Of a stretch of 64,000 bases of DNA, positions 32,626 to 45,232 are shown piece after piece. The position numbers and the translations under genes were made by a program. Origin of the DNA: Agrostemma githago (lineage: Eukaryota; Streptophyta; Magnoliopsida; Caryophyllales; Caryophyllaceae); assembly GCA_958450325.1 (NCBI GenBank), contig OY288245.1, forward strand, positions 65,459,441 through 65,523,440, written 5' to 3'. Positions within the stretch are counted from its first letter, which is position 1; every line of letters begins with the position of its first letter. The notes beneath the pieces are model-generated. The model did not search any database and had not been told where the DNA came from. It saw nothing but the letters and a program-made list of their open reading frames with translations.

Positions 32626-33958
32626 CTATAAGCATAGGCGCCATAGGGACAAGTAAAAGTGGTTTTCTCTTGGTCATCAGGATGAATAGGTATTTGAAGA
32701 AATCCGGAAGGACCATCGAGGAAACAAAAATAAGAATGATGCTCCAATCTTTCAAGCATTTGGTCAATAAAGGGAAGGGGAAAATGGCCTTTTATGGTGG
32801 CCGTGTTCAATTTACGATCCAACCGGTAATAGTCCTAGTAGATATTGACTCACCCTTTTCTCCTTTAACAACCGTCATTCCTCCTTTTTTCGGCACAACT
32901 TGTACGGGGCTAACCCATTTACTTCCGGTTATTGGGTATATAATGTTAGCCTCATACAACTTGAGGACTTCCTTCATGACAACCTCTTTCATGGTGGGAT
33001 TCAAACTACGTTCACCCTCAACCGAAGGGCGGTGGTCATCATCAAGGATGATCCTATGCATGCAAACATTTGGGCTTATGCCTTGGAGGTCGGCAATGCT
33101 ATACCCGATGGCCTTTTTGTGCTTTCTCAAAACAATTAAAAGTTTTTCCAATTGAGGTCCATCAAGGGTAGCATTGACGATAACGGGATAATTAGTTCCT
33201 TCAAGAAAAGCATATTTGAGGGAAGAGGGGAGTGGTTTAAGTTCAAGATTAGGAGGAGAAGATACCATACTCTTACCCACCGGTAGTGGTTCTACCTTTT
33301 CATCATGCAAACATTCTTCTTCAAGAGGTGGAGAGTCAAATGGTTCCTCTTCTTGCTTATCATCATCTATCAAGCTATACTCAACCAAACAATCAATAAC
33401 TTCAATGGAATTCATTTGTTCAAACATTGGTTGTTTAAGAGCTTGAGAAAGGGAAAACTCTACCGACTCGTTCCCTATGTTAAATGACAACTTTCCATTC
33501 TTAACATCAACTATAGTACCTCCGGTAGCCATAAAAGGTCGACCTAAGATAATGGGGGTAATAGTGTCCTCGGGCATATCCATGACAACAAATTCGGAGG
33601 GGATGAAGAACTTACCAACTTGAACGGGTACATCCTCAAGTATCCCAAGTGGGTACTTGACGGACCTATCCGCAAGTTGAATCGACATGCTAGTGGGTCT
33701 CATCTCCCCCTCACTAAGTCTTTTAGCAATAGAATAAGGTAACAAACTAACACTAGCCCCAAGGTCGCATAAAGCTTGATTAACAACAACATTTCCTACC
33801 CGACAAGGGATGGAAAAACTACCGGGATCATCTAGTTTCTTTGGCATTTCGTTCATAAGAATGACACTACATTGACCCGTGAGAGAGACACATTCTTTGT
33901 CTTCTATGGTTGTCATTTTAGTCAAGACATCTTTCAAAAACTTGGAATAGAGGGGCAT
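32577..33958 (-). pseudogene. Athila-A protease and RT N-terminal part
   Basis: 33958-32807 encodes the aspartic protease (ALCDLGASVSLLP, then IILGRPFMATGG) and the start of RT (GSKWVSPVQVVPKKGGMTVV). A frameshift near 32820 leads into 32822-32577, which holds the next RT blocks (HFPLPFIDQMLERL, CFLDGPSGFLQIPI). There the usual YSGY is altered to PSG. A further deletion at about 32610 shifts into the frame of the next feature. The protease matures the polyprotein; RT copies the RNA genome. Confidence 0.88.
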
Positions 33959-33966
33959 TTGAGAAA

Positions 33967-36246
33967 TTACCTCGGTGAAAGGTAAGCTACCTCTACTTTC
34001 TTTAACATATCCACGAAAAAGCTAAATTGAGCATTCTCCTTGTGTGGCTTAGCTCGCTCGGGAAAAGGCAATGGAGGGATAGAAGCGGGAGGCGGTGGAA
34101 CATTGGATTCTTCTTCTTCTTCGGCTAATCGCTCCGCCTCTTTTCTTTTGGCTTCTTCCGCTTCCATTTGCTCTTTCTTCTTTCTTTGTTCTCTTAGTTC
34201 ATTCTCCGCATTTTGGAGGATATCAAACTCCGCTTGTATTCCCCGGTTTTGTTTGGGGGAAGTAGGAGATGATTCTTGTGGTGCACTTGGTTGATTAACT
34301 TTGGATGGGGTAGTCTTGGTGTTCAAGTTCAAGTTCTTATATGGGTCCTCAAGTTCTTTGCCACCTCTCAAAATTACGGCATTTGCTTGGTGTGAAGGAT
34401 CGCTTGGGTTTTGGGGTTGACCGGGCAAACCATGGGGTGGATAAATTGGTGTGGCTAAGGCTTTTGTTGCTTCTTGTGATTCCCAAACTTTTAGCCTTGC
34501 CTTAGTATCTTGATGTTCATTCCATAGTTGGCCAGCGGTTCTATGCAAATCATTATAGTTCTCCCATGAGGGACCTCCTTGACCAAATTGAGAATTACTT
34601 GATTGGCCATAAGATTGAGAGGGTTGATTAAATGGTTGGTTATTGTAACCTTGGTTACCATGAGAATTTCCTTGGAACCCTTGATTGTATCCATGATTAA
34701 AGTGATTACCATGTTGATTTTGGTAATTGTTGTAGTTGTTAGGAACATGGAAGTTGCTACCTTGTTGATTGAAGTTGCTCCTTTGATGAGGAGGCATATA
34801 TGGGGGCATCTTTGGAGGACCTTGGTTAAAGGGCCTTTGTTTACTTTGATTGAATGGCCTCATTTGACTCCCTTGGGTGCGCGGCATCGGATTTTGAACA
34901 TTTTGGTTTTCATAAGAGAAATTAGGATGAAATCTTGTGCCGGCATTGTAGGTATTAGAAAAAGAATCAAATTGAGGTCTTTGCCCATATACTTATATAG
35001 CTTGAACTTCATTTGGCTCTTCAACATAAACTTCTTCATTAGGAATGCAAGATCTAGAGTCATGGCCATGATTGCCACAATGATCACATTGAACTTCCCA
35101 TGTTAATAGCTTTGGAGGTGATGGTTGCCTTGGTGGAACACTCCCTTGAATTTGGTAAATACCTCTAGGAGTGGGCTTAGAATTCATGGCATCCATTCTC
35201 CTTTTCAATTCTTCAAGTTCCGTTTGGAATTTCAATTCATTAGAACTCGTAGATGAGTTCACTTCAATTTTCTTCCTAGAATCCCTCGATTGACCCATTC
35301 TTGAATCACTCCTTGCCATCTTCTCAATAAGATTCTTAGATGCCTCATCGGTGAGAGAAGAGAAGTCTCCTCCGGCGGCCGAATTGAGGTTTTCCTTGGT
35401 TCTCGATGAAAGGGTGTTGTAAAATGTTTGGGTAGTTAGCCAATCGGGTATTCCGTGGTGTGGAAATTTGCGCAACAAATCTCTAAATCTTTCCTAAGCC
35501 TCACTTAGGCTTTCAAATTCATCTTGCTTGAACGTTTGTATCTCCATGCGATATTGGTTAGTCTTTGACGGCGGAAAATATTTCTCCAAGAAGGCATTAG
35601 ATAGTTGAGCCCATGTTGTGAAAGTATTAGCGGGATGACCTTGAAGCCATCTACGAGCTCCATCTCTCAAGGTCTTCGGAAATAATAAGCGATGCAATTG
35701 ACATGAAGTTAACCCATTGAGACGAGCTCCTACTAATTTTTCTTTGAATGAAGTGATGTGCTCTTGAGCATCTTCTTGAGAAAAGCCGTGAAATGTATCT
35801 TGTTGGACCGCATTGGTCAAAGAAGCTTTCAATTCATAGTTCTCGGGAATCTCTCCGAAATCGACAGGAGAAGGTGTTTCTTCATGTGTGAGTTGAGAGT
35901 GCGAACCTAGAGTCGCCATTGGTTGGATTAGTGGTGATGGTGGATTTGAATTTGGAGGATTTGGTGAGTTTGGAGGGTTTGGAGAATTTGGAGGGGATGG
36001 AATTGGTGGTGGTGGTGAATTTTGTGAAGTGGAAGACATGGAAGGATTGTGTGGAGGGGGGTTATGTGATGTAGAAGGTGTAGAAGGTGAATGTGGTAGG
36101 ATGGGATTAAGGTTAGGAGGTGATAATGAAGGATGTGGAATGATGGTGGTTGAGTTATTTCCTCGAAAACGCAATGCTCTAAAAGTCCTTTCCGGTTCCG
36201 GATCGAACCACAAGGGCGATGACGTGTTTCTGGACATAAAACTCAA
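33967..36246 (-). pseudogene. Athila-A gag
   Basis: One frame from ATG 36246, about 760 codons, with two internal stops at 35491-35493 and 34990-34992, and a frameshift near 33980 that separates it from the protease. The start is Pro/Ser/Asn-rich. The retrotransposon gag core follows (FKEKLVGARLNGL...HRLLFPKTLRDGARRWLQ, then FLEKYFPPSKT). Next come a single CCHC-like finger (CDHCGNHGHDSRSC, near 35080-35045), an Asn/Gln/Gly-rich part and a Glu/Lys/Arg-rich helix. Gag would form the virus-like particle. Confidence 0.88.
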
Positions 36247-36344
36247 TTAAACGGTGAGATTCCTAGCACCTCGCGGCACTAGGGAAAAGAGAGAAGGGAA
36301 AAGAATCAAACACAACAACTAAAAACACAACAATTAATCGCCGT

Positions 36345-36362
36345 TCCCCGGCAACGGCGCCA
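36345..36362 (-). other. Primer binding site for Asp-tRNA
   Basis: Minus strand TGGCGCCGTTGCCGGGGA, three to four bases after the 5' LTR end. It is complementary to the 3' end of tRNA-Asp, the primer known for Athila/Tat elements. Confidence 0.92.
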
Positions 36363-36365
36363 TTT

Positions 36366-38027
36366 TGATCGCCTCCCAATCGGATCGGTCGTTAACGAAG
36401 GACGGGGGATCAAACGATATTTGTAAGACTCGGAATAACACAAAAACTACTAAAGTAATCGTGGTAAGTCGAGGTCGGTCCACAGGGAACGGTGTATGTT
36501 TGTGAAGCTTAAAGTGTCGTGTTTGATGTCTTAGAGAGGGGGGTTTTGTAGAGGTCGAGTCTATATTAGAGGAATAACTACGATGATGGCTTAGAGGTGG
36601 TCAATCTAGGGAAAAGGTGTTAGGGAGAAGTCGGGATTCGGTACTTGGAGTCTAAGAAGGTCGGAATCGAGTTTTTGTCGCAATGTCGATAAACTCACCT
36701 AAAATCCCGCTTTCGCGGCGAATGAGGGTAAGTCCCAAGTCATGATAATTTCTACCCCGAGTTTCCCCGTATTGATAGAAATTAGTCAAGGTCGGTCTAG
36801 TTGTCCGGACTAAAACAACAATGACACAACACCATAAATAAGATAAACCAACATGCAAGCAACCCACCAACATCCCTATATTCAAATAATCCAAGCCCTC
36901 ATCCCTAAACTCCCCAACAAGAAATCTACTCACACATCATTATGGAAATCATCCCAACATGCATATTAATTAGATCTAAACAAGATGATGATGAGAAAAC
37001 AACACAAAAACTAAACTAGAGATTAGAGAGTGGAAGAGAATTATACCAACTATGTAGATCTATAAGAAATAAGAAGATATCATAGATAAAGATTGAATCT
37101 TTGATGAATAAAATGGAGAAATTGTCACTAATCCTCCAATAAACCCAACAAATCTTCAAATAAAACTTGAATAATCTTCTTACAACCTTGAAATCTAAAT
37201 AATTGTTGATGGAAACTTGTAGATCTACTATTAATTACTATGTAGACTACTAGAATTTTTGAGGATTTTTCTAGATTACTACTACTAATGGATGGTGTAA
37301 TAGGATGATGGAAGGATGTAATGTCTTCCCTCCTTAGCACAATGGAAAGGTGAGTTAGGCAATGAATTAGGGTAACATATATATAGTAATCTCTTAATGG
37401 GTTTTTAACCTAAAGCCCAAATTCAACTTTATGCTCTATTAGTGAGACAATCTCCCTTTGCATCTCCATGGGGTGAAACTTCGCCCTGCGGACTTGACGT
37501 TAATTCCCATCGGGTGAAATTTTCGCCCGGTGAGATTTTCTTCCATTTTTGGCGTTTTTGGCACTTCTTCCCATCGGGCGAAATTTCACCCGGTGGGCGA
37601 AATTTCGCCCGGTCAGTTTCGCCCGGTAGGGAGTTCTCGGAAAATCTTCGGGAGACACTTTTCACCGTCGGGTGAAATTTCGCCCGGTGGTGTCTCACCG
37701 GGTGAAATTTCGCCCGGTCATTTTTCCTGGCCTCGAATCTTGTCTCATTCTTCGTTTGTTCGATCGGATGGCTTTAACTTTAAGTTGTGTGCTTTGCTCT
37801 TTGGACGGTTTTCCCTTCTCTTGTGCTCGTGGAAGCTCAATCGTGAATTTTTGTAGCAAAACCTATCAAAATTGATAGAAAAACTACCAAAAACACGTAA
37901 AACGCACAAGAGGGGCGCTAATGCGAGAAGTACGCAAAATATGACGATAATCGCACTCAAGACTCGCAAAACGAGGGAAAAATGGGTCTAAATGGAGGGA
38001 AAAACGGTCTAAATTTAGCACACAACT
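36366..38027 (-). repeat. 5' LTR of Athila-A
   Basis: 1662 bp, near-identical to 23414-25077. The outermost base is changed (T instead of A on the plus strand at 38027). It contains the palindrome array at 37467-37719. Confidence 0.95.
37467..37719. repeat. Palindrome array in Athila-A 5' LTR
   Basis: Same units as the 3' LTR array, with a few independent point changes, for example TTTCGCCCGGTAGG against TTTCGCTCGGTGGG. Confidence 0.92.
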
Positions 38028-38032
38028 TCTGC

Positions 38033-39893
38033 CAGACAGTTACCTGAAGACGAAGGCACAAGTTCAGGGGGAATTAATGATCCTCCTGAAAGTAACCTTC
38101 AAGGAGATAATGGTGAAGCAGCAGCTAATGCCCAAGGACCAGAGGAATCCTTAGAATCTGGTGTGGAAGCATCGACTCCCAGCCATGAAGCAACAGTCGG
38201 AAGGACTGTTACAGTCGAGGAGGAAGATACTTTCATTCCAAGGAAGTGGAAGCATCAAAGCTCACACCCTCTCTCAAATTTGACTAGTGACTTGAAATCT
38301 GGAGTAAAGACAAGATTATCCCTCAACAATTTCTACTCTTGCAACGCTTTCGTTTCTCAAATCGAACCGCCAAATGTCACAGTCGCTCGGAATGATGCCG
38401 ACTGGTTGATAGCAATGCAAGAAGATCTTGTTCAATTCAAGAGGAATGAGGTATGACATCTTGTCCATAGGCCCTCTAATCGTACCGCCATTGGTACTAG
38501 ATGGGTCTTTCGCAATAAGCTAGACGATTCCGGTGAAATCGTAAGGAACAAGGCTAAACTAGTGGTGCAAGGTTATAATCAACAAAAAGGTATCGACTAT
38601 GATGAAACCTATGCACCGCTAGCTAGACTTGAGGCCATAAGGCTCCTAATAGCTTTTGCAGCTCACAACGGCATCAAACTTTTTCAAATGGATGTTAAAA
38701 CCGCTTTCCTAAATGGTTATTTAGAGGAAGATGTCTTTGTGGAGCAACCTCCGGGTTTTATAGATAATGCTTATCCCGAACATGTTTTAAAACTTGACAA
38801 AGCACTTTATGGTTTAAAACAAGCCCCGAGAGCTTGGTACGATCGCTTGTCAAAGTTTTTGCTTGAAAATGGTTTTCGTAGAGGTTCGGTGGATAAGACA
38901 TTATTTATAAAGTCATAGTCGGATGGACTGTTGGTTATCCAGGTATATGTCGATGACATTATATTTGGAGCAACTAGTGAACTCCTTACTCTTTATTTTT
39001 CTAATCTAATGAAATCGGAGTTTGAGATGAGCATGATGGGTGAACTCGGATTCTTTCTCGGTCTTCAAATCAAGCAATCAAAAGAAGGAATTATGATTCA
39101 CCAACAAAAGTACATCAAGGAGATGCTAACTAAATTCGGGATGACCAATGCTAAGCCATACACTACACCGATGGTATCATCGTCCAAATTGGACAAGGAT
39201 GAAAGTGGTAAGAATGTTAGTGAATCGGTGTATAGAGGTATGATTGGCTCACTTCTCTACTTAACCGCAAGTCGTCCCGATATATTATTTAGTGTTTGTT
39301 TGTGTGCTCGTTTCCAAGCAAATCCCGAAGAATCTCATTTTAAAGCCGTAAAACGCATTCTTCAGTATTTGGTTGGAACACAAGAGCTTTATTTATGGTA
39401 CCCCTTAAGTTGTCCTTTTGACCTTGTAGGTTTCTCGGACGCAGACTATGCGGGGTGTACGGTCGATCGAAAGAGTACTTCGGGTGTCGCTACCTTCTTA
39501 GGTCCGTGTCTCATTTCACGGGGTTCGAAGAAGCAAAACACCGTTGCTCTCTCTACGGCCGAAAGTGAATATGTGGCCGCCGCTCATTGTTGTTCTCAAG
39601 TATTGTGGGTACGACAACAACTTGTCGATTTTGGTATGATTTATGACTCTATTCCTTTAATGTGTGATAATACGAGTGCCATAAACATATCTAAAAATCC
39701 GATTCAACATTCTCGAACTAAGCATATAGATATTCGTCACCACTTTATTAGGGATCACGTAGAAAAGGGTCACATTAAGTTAAATTTTTGCAATACCGAA
39801 GACCAAATTGCCGATATATTTACTAAGCCACCAGCAAGAGACCAATTTGAGAAGTTTCGACTCGAAATTGGTTTGATTAATTGTTCTAATTGA
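38033..39893 (+). pseudogene. Sirevirus pol part 2: RT and RNase H
   Basis: Continues the pol frame after the Athila-A insertion. A variable linker runs to a stop at 38454-38456. RT follows, with GYNQQKGIDYDETYAPLARLE, FQMDVKTAFLNG, YGLKQAPRAWYD and the catalytic YVDDIIFG near 38945. A stop at 38916-38918 lies in a short extra segment before that motif. RNase H has GFSDADYAGC, then STAESEYVAAAHCCSQ and a final DIFTKP block. The stop after GLINCSN is at 39891-39893. Apart from the stops the domains are well preserved. Confidence 0.9.
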
Positions 39894-40013
39894 TTATGTG
39901 TGATTTATCGTTTTTCCTCGCATGATTGGCTAGACGAACCAATAACTCTTATTCTAGTGATTATGCATGTGACGTATTCCTTAATCTAATTACTTAATAA
40001 ATTAACGAAATTA
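39894..40013. other. Short spacer after Sirevirus pol
   Basis: AT-rich, no gene, and no Sirevirus LTR start. Confidence 0.5.
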
Positions 40014-41072
40014 CTTTTTCCTAACGAGCCTTTACTCAATCCTAACGACATTTTACCAGTTTACCCTTCTCATTTCACCCATCAAAAGGTCAAATGAATT
40101 TGTTTTCTCTCTAAATAAAAACACCAATAAAATGAACCACCATTGATATTGGTGGTCGCTGGCCGGAATCGGTGGCCGAGAAGGCAGGGATCGGGTCAGC
40201 GGGGCTTTATGGGTGATGTTTCGTCGGAGCGGTGTTGGTGGGTGGGCGGGTCGGCGGGGTCGGCGGGGTCGGGTGAGGGTGGTTGGGATGTGGGTTGTGA
40301 TGTGTGGTGGTGGGTGAGGGTCGGATTGTGGGCGGTGATGGGCGAGTGGTGTGGGTAGTGGTGGCGGGTGGGTGATGATGATGGTGAGGGTGATGGTGGT
40401 GGGTCGTGGGCGGGTGGTGGGTGGTGGTGGGTCGGGGGGTGGGCTGGGCTGGATGGTGGTGGTGGTGGTCGGATCAAGGGGTGGGCTGGTTGGTGATGGT
40501 GGGTCGGGTCGTGAGGTGAGCTGGGTGGTGGTCGGAGGTGGTGTCTGGTGGGTTAGGGTGGTCGGCGGTAAGGGTTAGGTGGTCAACGTTGTGTGGTTCA
40601 CTACTTCACTGCCGTTTGTTTTTATTTTATTTTTAGTTCCTTTAAATTTCCTTTGTTTGTTTAATTAAATTCCCACCACGCCGACCCCCCACCGCCACCA
40701 CCACCACACACCACCCAGGATCCGGGCCGTCCCGGCCCGCACCACCACCACAACCGCCCATCACTTCCAGCGAGCCCATCCCCCACAACCACCACGCCAA
40801 CCACCATCCCTTTATAAACCCTAAACAATTTATCAAACAATAATAATACAATTAAAAAAATTATTTTGGTAAAAAAATAATCGATTTTACATCCTCGGTA
40901 ATTGAATCAGACGTCATAATTGAATTCGGCACCGATAGATTATCTCAATTGAAGGAGCAAAACCAAAAGAATTGTAGTTGAATGTCAATGTTATGAAAAG
41001 TTAATATAAGGGTATAATGGGAAGATATTAGGAAAATTCGTTGGGATTGAGTAAATGCTCGTTAGGAAAAAG
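40014..41072. mobile_element. TIR transposon with GGTGGT-rich core, probably MULE-type, non-autonomous
   Basis: CTTTTTCCTAACGAGC at 40014 is matched by its reverse complement ending at 41072. The inverted repeat extends about 45-70 bp with some mismatches (both sides carry 'tttactcaatcc'). The core is a G-rich, GGTGGTGGG-like run (40210-40575) followed by a C-rich CCACCACCA run (40676-40800), which are partly complementary. No target duplication could be recognised, so the superfamily is an inference. Confidence 0.7.
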
Positions 41073-43680
41073 CACGATCCTAAATTAATTGGTATTCTTA
41101 TGTGATGAATTTTGAATTGTGTATATTAACCATTGTTCTTTTTGTTTTTGGAAAGTTGTCAAAAATAAAACTAATAATCTCACATATTAACCAAATATCC
41201 ACCATATAATATCTATTAAATAATATCTTCTATTATCCTACAAATATTTCTTTTACCCAAAAAATCTTTCCCTCTCTCCTCTTTCCTCCTCTTCACGCCT
41301 CTTTTCAATTTTTTTTTTTTTTTTTTAATTTTTCTCATTTTTCCTCCTTCCCAATAACTGACAATTACCCATCGTTTACTCTTTCTCTCTTTTTCAAACT
41401 CTTTTTCAAATTTCTTTTCTCTCTCCTATTTATTTCTTCCTTCCTCTTTCACATCATCATCGCTCCTATTCTACCACTACTACCTACCTAAGAAAATTAC
41501 CTTCCCCATATCTTTTATTTATAAAAGATGAAACCAAGTCAGCTGACTTGGCACCACCTCTACACACAATTACTCCAAACTTGATCTCTCATCAATTCTT
41601 CCAAAAATTGACCTTATTCTCTTAATTTTGCAAATTAGTCCCTCATATGTCTCATAATTGTTGATTAGTACCCACACTCTAGATTCTACATTAAATTTTG
41701 TCATTTACCGAGAAGCACCCAACCAACATCTCATTGAAGAGAGCCTAGAGAAAACAACACTGCACAACTTCCAAATTCTTCCTGCCTCTTCCCTTTTCTA
41801 TGTTCATTGAGAGTTAAACTACAACACTCCTACAGTCCTACTATTAAATAAACATCAATTCCCTAATAGTCTCTTCTCCTTCCCCCACTTATTAGTAATC
41901 TTTATATTTCATACTCCGTATTTCATATTTCCTGTTTTCTGTTTTTTTTTTTTAGTCATCATGCTTCCTGTTCTTATTCTTCTTCTTCATTTCATGAGAT
42001 TAGGGTACACGGTGGAGATGAAGAGTTCTGAAAGGTGAAGCACACAAATAGATGAAGAAGAGTCGTTGAAGTATAGTTGAATTAGTCTGTGGTTACAATC
42101 TTACAGCCAGCCAGGTGAGATTTATCGACTTCTTTGTCACTCTATTTGGTCTGATTGATTTGTTTATCTGAGATTAGTAGATGCTTGTGACATTACGGCT
42201 CAATTTTCAGAACAATTAGCTCCAAATGCTCTGATTTCTAGGGTACAATTTAATTTTTAATTTTTAATTTAATTAATTGTTTTATTTTATCAGTTTATCT
42301 AATTGATTTTTTTTATGTAAATGATTGATTGATTTTTTTATCAGTTTATTTAACATATGTATTTGCCTGTCAACCTAATTGTATTTTTTATATCAGATTT
42401 AATGATTGATTTTTTATTTGTCCAGAAGAAAGCTAAGAAGGATTATTACTCTTCAACATATTTGATTCGAGGGTATGGAGATGAAGACGATGAGGTTATT
42501 ATGAAGTTGCCTTCGATGATTTTCCAACTACGGATTCTGATTCCACTATTGATGCAATGATATACAAAGTCTCTGATAATATTCTTGATCTTCTATGTTT
42601 GGCATGTTTGGCCTGCTGAGATCGAGTTCTAATTTATGTCGGGTATTGGTATGTTTTATGTAACACAACAATGCAATCTATTGTTTTCGCTTTTAATGCC
42701 ATGTTTCTAGATGAATTGATATATATTTTAGACATTGTGTGCTGAATTGTAGCATTGTGGAAATCTGATTGTTTTCTCTTTCTTTTTTAGGAAATTGGTA
42801 GTGAATGGATTCGAATTTGTATGCACCGAGTTCTGATCGATGCACAAAATATGAATGTTTTTTTTCATAGTAGGAAATTTCATATGTTTATTTGTGCAAC
42901 AGAAAATCAATCCCGAAATCTGAATGTTTCATTTATTAATATTGTGGAAGATATCACGTGAGTTCGTGACATTGTCATGCGATAGAACCAAACATTTGAA
43001 TTATGTGCAAAAATGTGTGAAAATGATAGTATTGAACCGAGAAAATCATATTAGGGTTCCATCAATAATTTGTTTGGTTGATTTACATTTATTCTCACTA
43101 ACGAATTATAGACAATTCATAAATTTTGGTCATATTCATTGTTTATGTTCACATGTCGTATATCTATGAACGGAATATTATATAACTATTCAAACGATAC
43201 CATTATTAGTTTTAAATATTTTTACATATCGAGTAAACAGATAGAGTATTTAACCCAAGCGTTCAAATATGTTAAGTTGTGATTTTGTCCCTTCATTAAA
43301 AGGGGTATTACTGTAAATGCCATAAGTTGTAAAATCGAGTTGTAAAGGCATTGTACGGAGTTGTAACGCAGTTGTAAAAGGGCTATATTTAACCAAAGCT
43401 TTATAAGTTTTTCTTTCATATCCTTTATTTATTAAATCAAGGACCAACATCAGTGATGTGGCAGCAGCATAATTCAGTATTCTGAAATAGTTCACTTACG
43501 TTCATCCATGATCATTTAGGCAACTATTGCATAGAATCAATGTATTAAAGGAAAGGGTTAAAAGAAAAGATTGGGCTTTACAAACCATCTACAAAATAAA
43601 AATTTATTATAATCATAAACGTTATTCGTAGTGGTTCGTAGACGTTAAATATCGAAATCGATATACCTTATAATATTTAA
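41073..43680. other. Unassigned region with a gene-like 5' leader
   Basis: CT-rich sequence (41270-41480), then a GC-richer stretch with a possible donor CCAG/GTGAGA at about 42114. A purine-rich exon-like segment follows (42425-42560), which translates to a Lys/Asp-rich peptide without a recognised domain. This could be a degraded gene or an untranslated transcript start. I could not assign a family. Confidence 0.25.
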
Positions 43681-44832
43681 CTAGGTATGTGACCCGTGAA
43701 ATTCACGGGTTTACCTGTTCCAAAATTTTGTGCACGGATTCGTGATAATCATGACCAAGTCTTTCATTCATTGTATATGATGATTTGAAAATATGTGTCG
43801 ATCGATTTTTGAATACCTAAGCGGATAATAAACGTTTTGAATTAGTTTCAATTTTAATAATTGGGTCCAAAATTGTAGATCGCCACCAATCATTATACAC
43901 ATCAATTTCACCAATTCAACAATGTCACTAAACTACAGAACTTATACATCGATCAATTTCAATGATATGTCTTTTATTTTATTTTTTATATTTTTTTTAA
44001 ACCCGATTTAAGTGATATGTATTTTATTTATTATAACCTTAATACTTTTTTGTAAAAGTATCACTAAACATGTATTTATGCACGTCTCTTCAACAAAAGA
44101 GACCTAATTTTGTAATCCCGTGAAAATCATTGAGATATTCATTTTCACTTTTTAAAAAATTTATACTAACTCTTTACTTTGTTTGTTAAATTACTATATT
44201 CGATCACTTTTCCCATTTTCATATATGTATTTTGTTTTGGTAATTTAAATACATAATAATGTTACTTTAAATTAGTACTCAAAATATTGCAATTTCTTCT
44301 CAATCATTTTTTGTATATTACTTTCACTTTGAATATAATTAAATGTTCACTCTTATAAGAAAAAAAAAAGTTTAATGTTATCTTCAAGCGTGTCTATAAA
44401 CATAATAATAAACATAAAGATCAATAAAAATATAATATTATACTTGAAAAAAATGAGAAATTATGGATTTGACATGCAGTCAGTGGCTTCGCATAATTTC
44501 GATAAATAACATAAATTCCGAAGATAAAATTTTGAACTAAAATTAGAATCGATAACAACAATGCAAATTCATACGGAGTATCATATATTCATGAAATAAA
44601 GCGATCGAAATGGGAATACAAACTCCCAAATGTTTTTTATCATCTCTCTTTATATATTCTTTTTTAAGTTACACTATGATGTTTATTTAATATTAACCTT
44701 GATTAATCTTTAAGACGAAATAGATGAAAATATAATATATTATTTTTTTAGTTATAATACGAAATTCTTCATGCAGGATAATGTAATTATTAAAAAGTCA
44801 ACCAATTAGCAAATTCAGTACTATACACACAC

Positions 44833-44834
<2 letters not shown>

Positions 44835-44923
<89 letters not shown>
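44835..44923. repeat. (AT)n microsatellite, about 45 units
   Basis: Uninterrupted AT dinucleotides inside Helitron 1. Confidence 0.97.
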
Positions 44924-44927
<4 letters not shown>

Positions 44928-45180
44928 GCAAGAAAACAAAATGTAATAAGAATAAATTAGAGCAAAATGCAAGAAATTGTAAAAATAAAAATATTAAATA
45001 TAAAAGGCTTCTGAAAACATCTAAATTTAATAATTATATAAAACTGAAACTGTATAACACATCTATAATTAAGGGAAAAAAGAATAAATTTATCATTGTA
45101 TAAGCCAAAACTTGATGACACGTATATATGGGGGAAAAAATTAATAAGACTAAATTTGACAAAAACGAAGAAATTATAAA

Positions 45181-45198
45181 TAATAATAATAAAAATAA

Positions 45199-45231
<33 letters not shown>
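45181..45231. repeat. (TAA)n microsatellite
   Basis: TAA/AAT repeats, one interruption, near the 5' end of Helitron 1. Confidence 0.95.

Positions 45232-45232
<1 letters not shown>

Larger units (their letters stand above)
23414..38027 (-). mobile_element. Athila-A: complete Athila-type Ty3/gypsy retrotransposon
   Basis: A 14.6-kb element read on the minus strand: 5' LTR 38027-36366, Asp-tRNA primer site, gag, protease, RT, RNase H, integrase, spacer with palindrome array, env-like ORF, long 3' noncoding region with a nested CACTA element, polypurine tract, and 3' LTR 25077-23414. The 5-bp duplication TCTGC flanks it. By eye the two LTRs differ at roughly two dozen positions in about 1660 bp, so the insertion is fairly young. 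The protein frames carry several stops and frameshifts, so this copy is not autonomous. Confidence 0.95.
17337..39893 (+). mobile_element. Sirevirus (SIRE-type Ty1/copia), split by Athila-A and without a recognisable 3' LTR
   Basis: Order: 5' LTR, Met-tRNA-type primer site, gag with coiled coil and zinc knuckle, protease, integrase, RT, RNase H. The integrase-before-RT order defines Ty1/copia. The gag start (FTGENFGWWKLKMEHYI), the extended coiled-coil region after gag and the CT-rich run just before the primer site fit Sireviruses. After the RNase H stop at 39893 no copy of the TGTTGGGTTTG LTR start was found, so the 3' end is deleted or displaced. Several stops and frameshifts make it non-autonomous. 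Confidence 0.85.

Noticed and set aside
40143..40578. ORFs in the GGTGGT-rich region
   Set aside because: Low-complexity Gly/Val/Trp or His/Pro peptides on both strands reflect the repeat, not coding.
39894..41072. 3' LTR of the Sirevirus directly after pol
   Set aside because: No TGTTGGGTTTG start or CTCTTCA end is present; the sequence is a separate TIR element.
42357..42560. Small plus-strand ORF in the unassigned region
   Set aside because: No recognised domain, no supported splice structure; kept only as an exon-like segment with low confidence.
44790..44972. ORF of alternating Tyr-Ile
   Set aside because: Translation of the (AT)n microsatellite.
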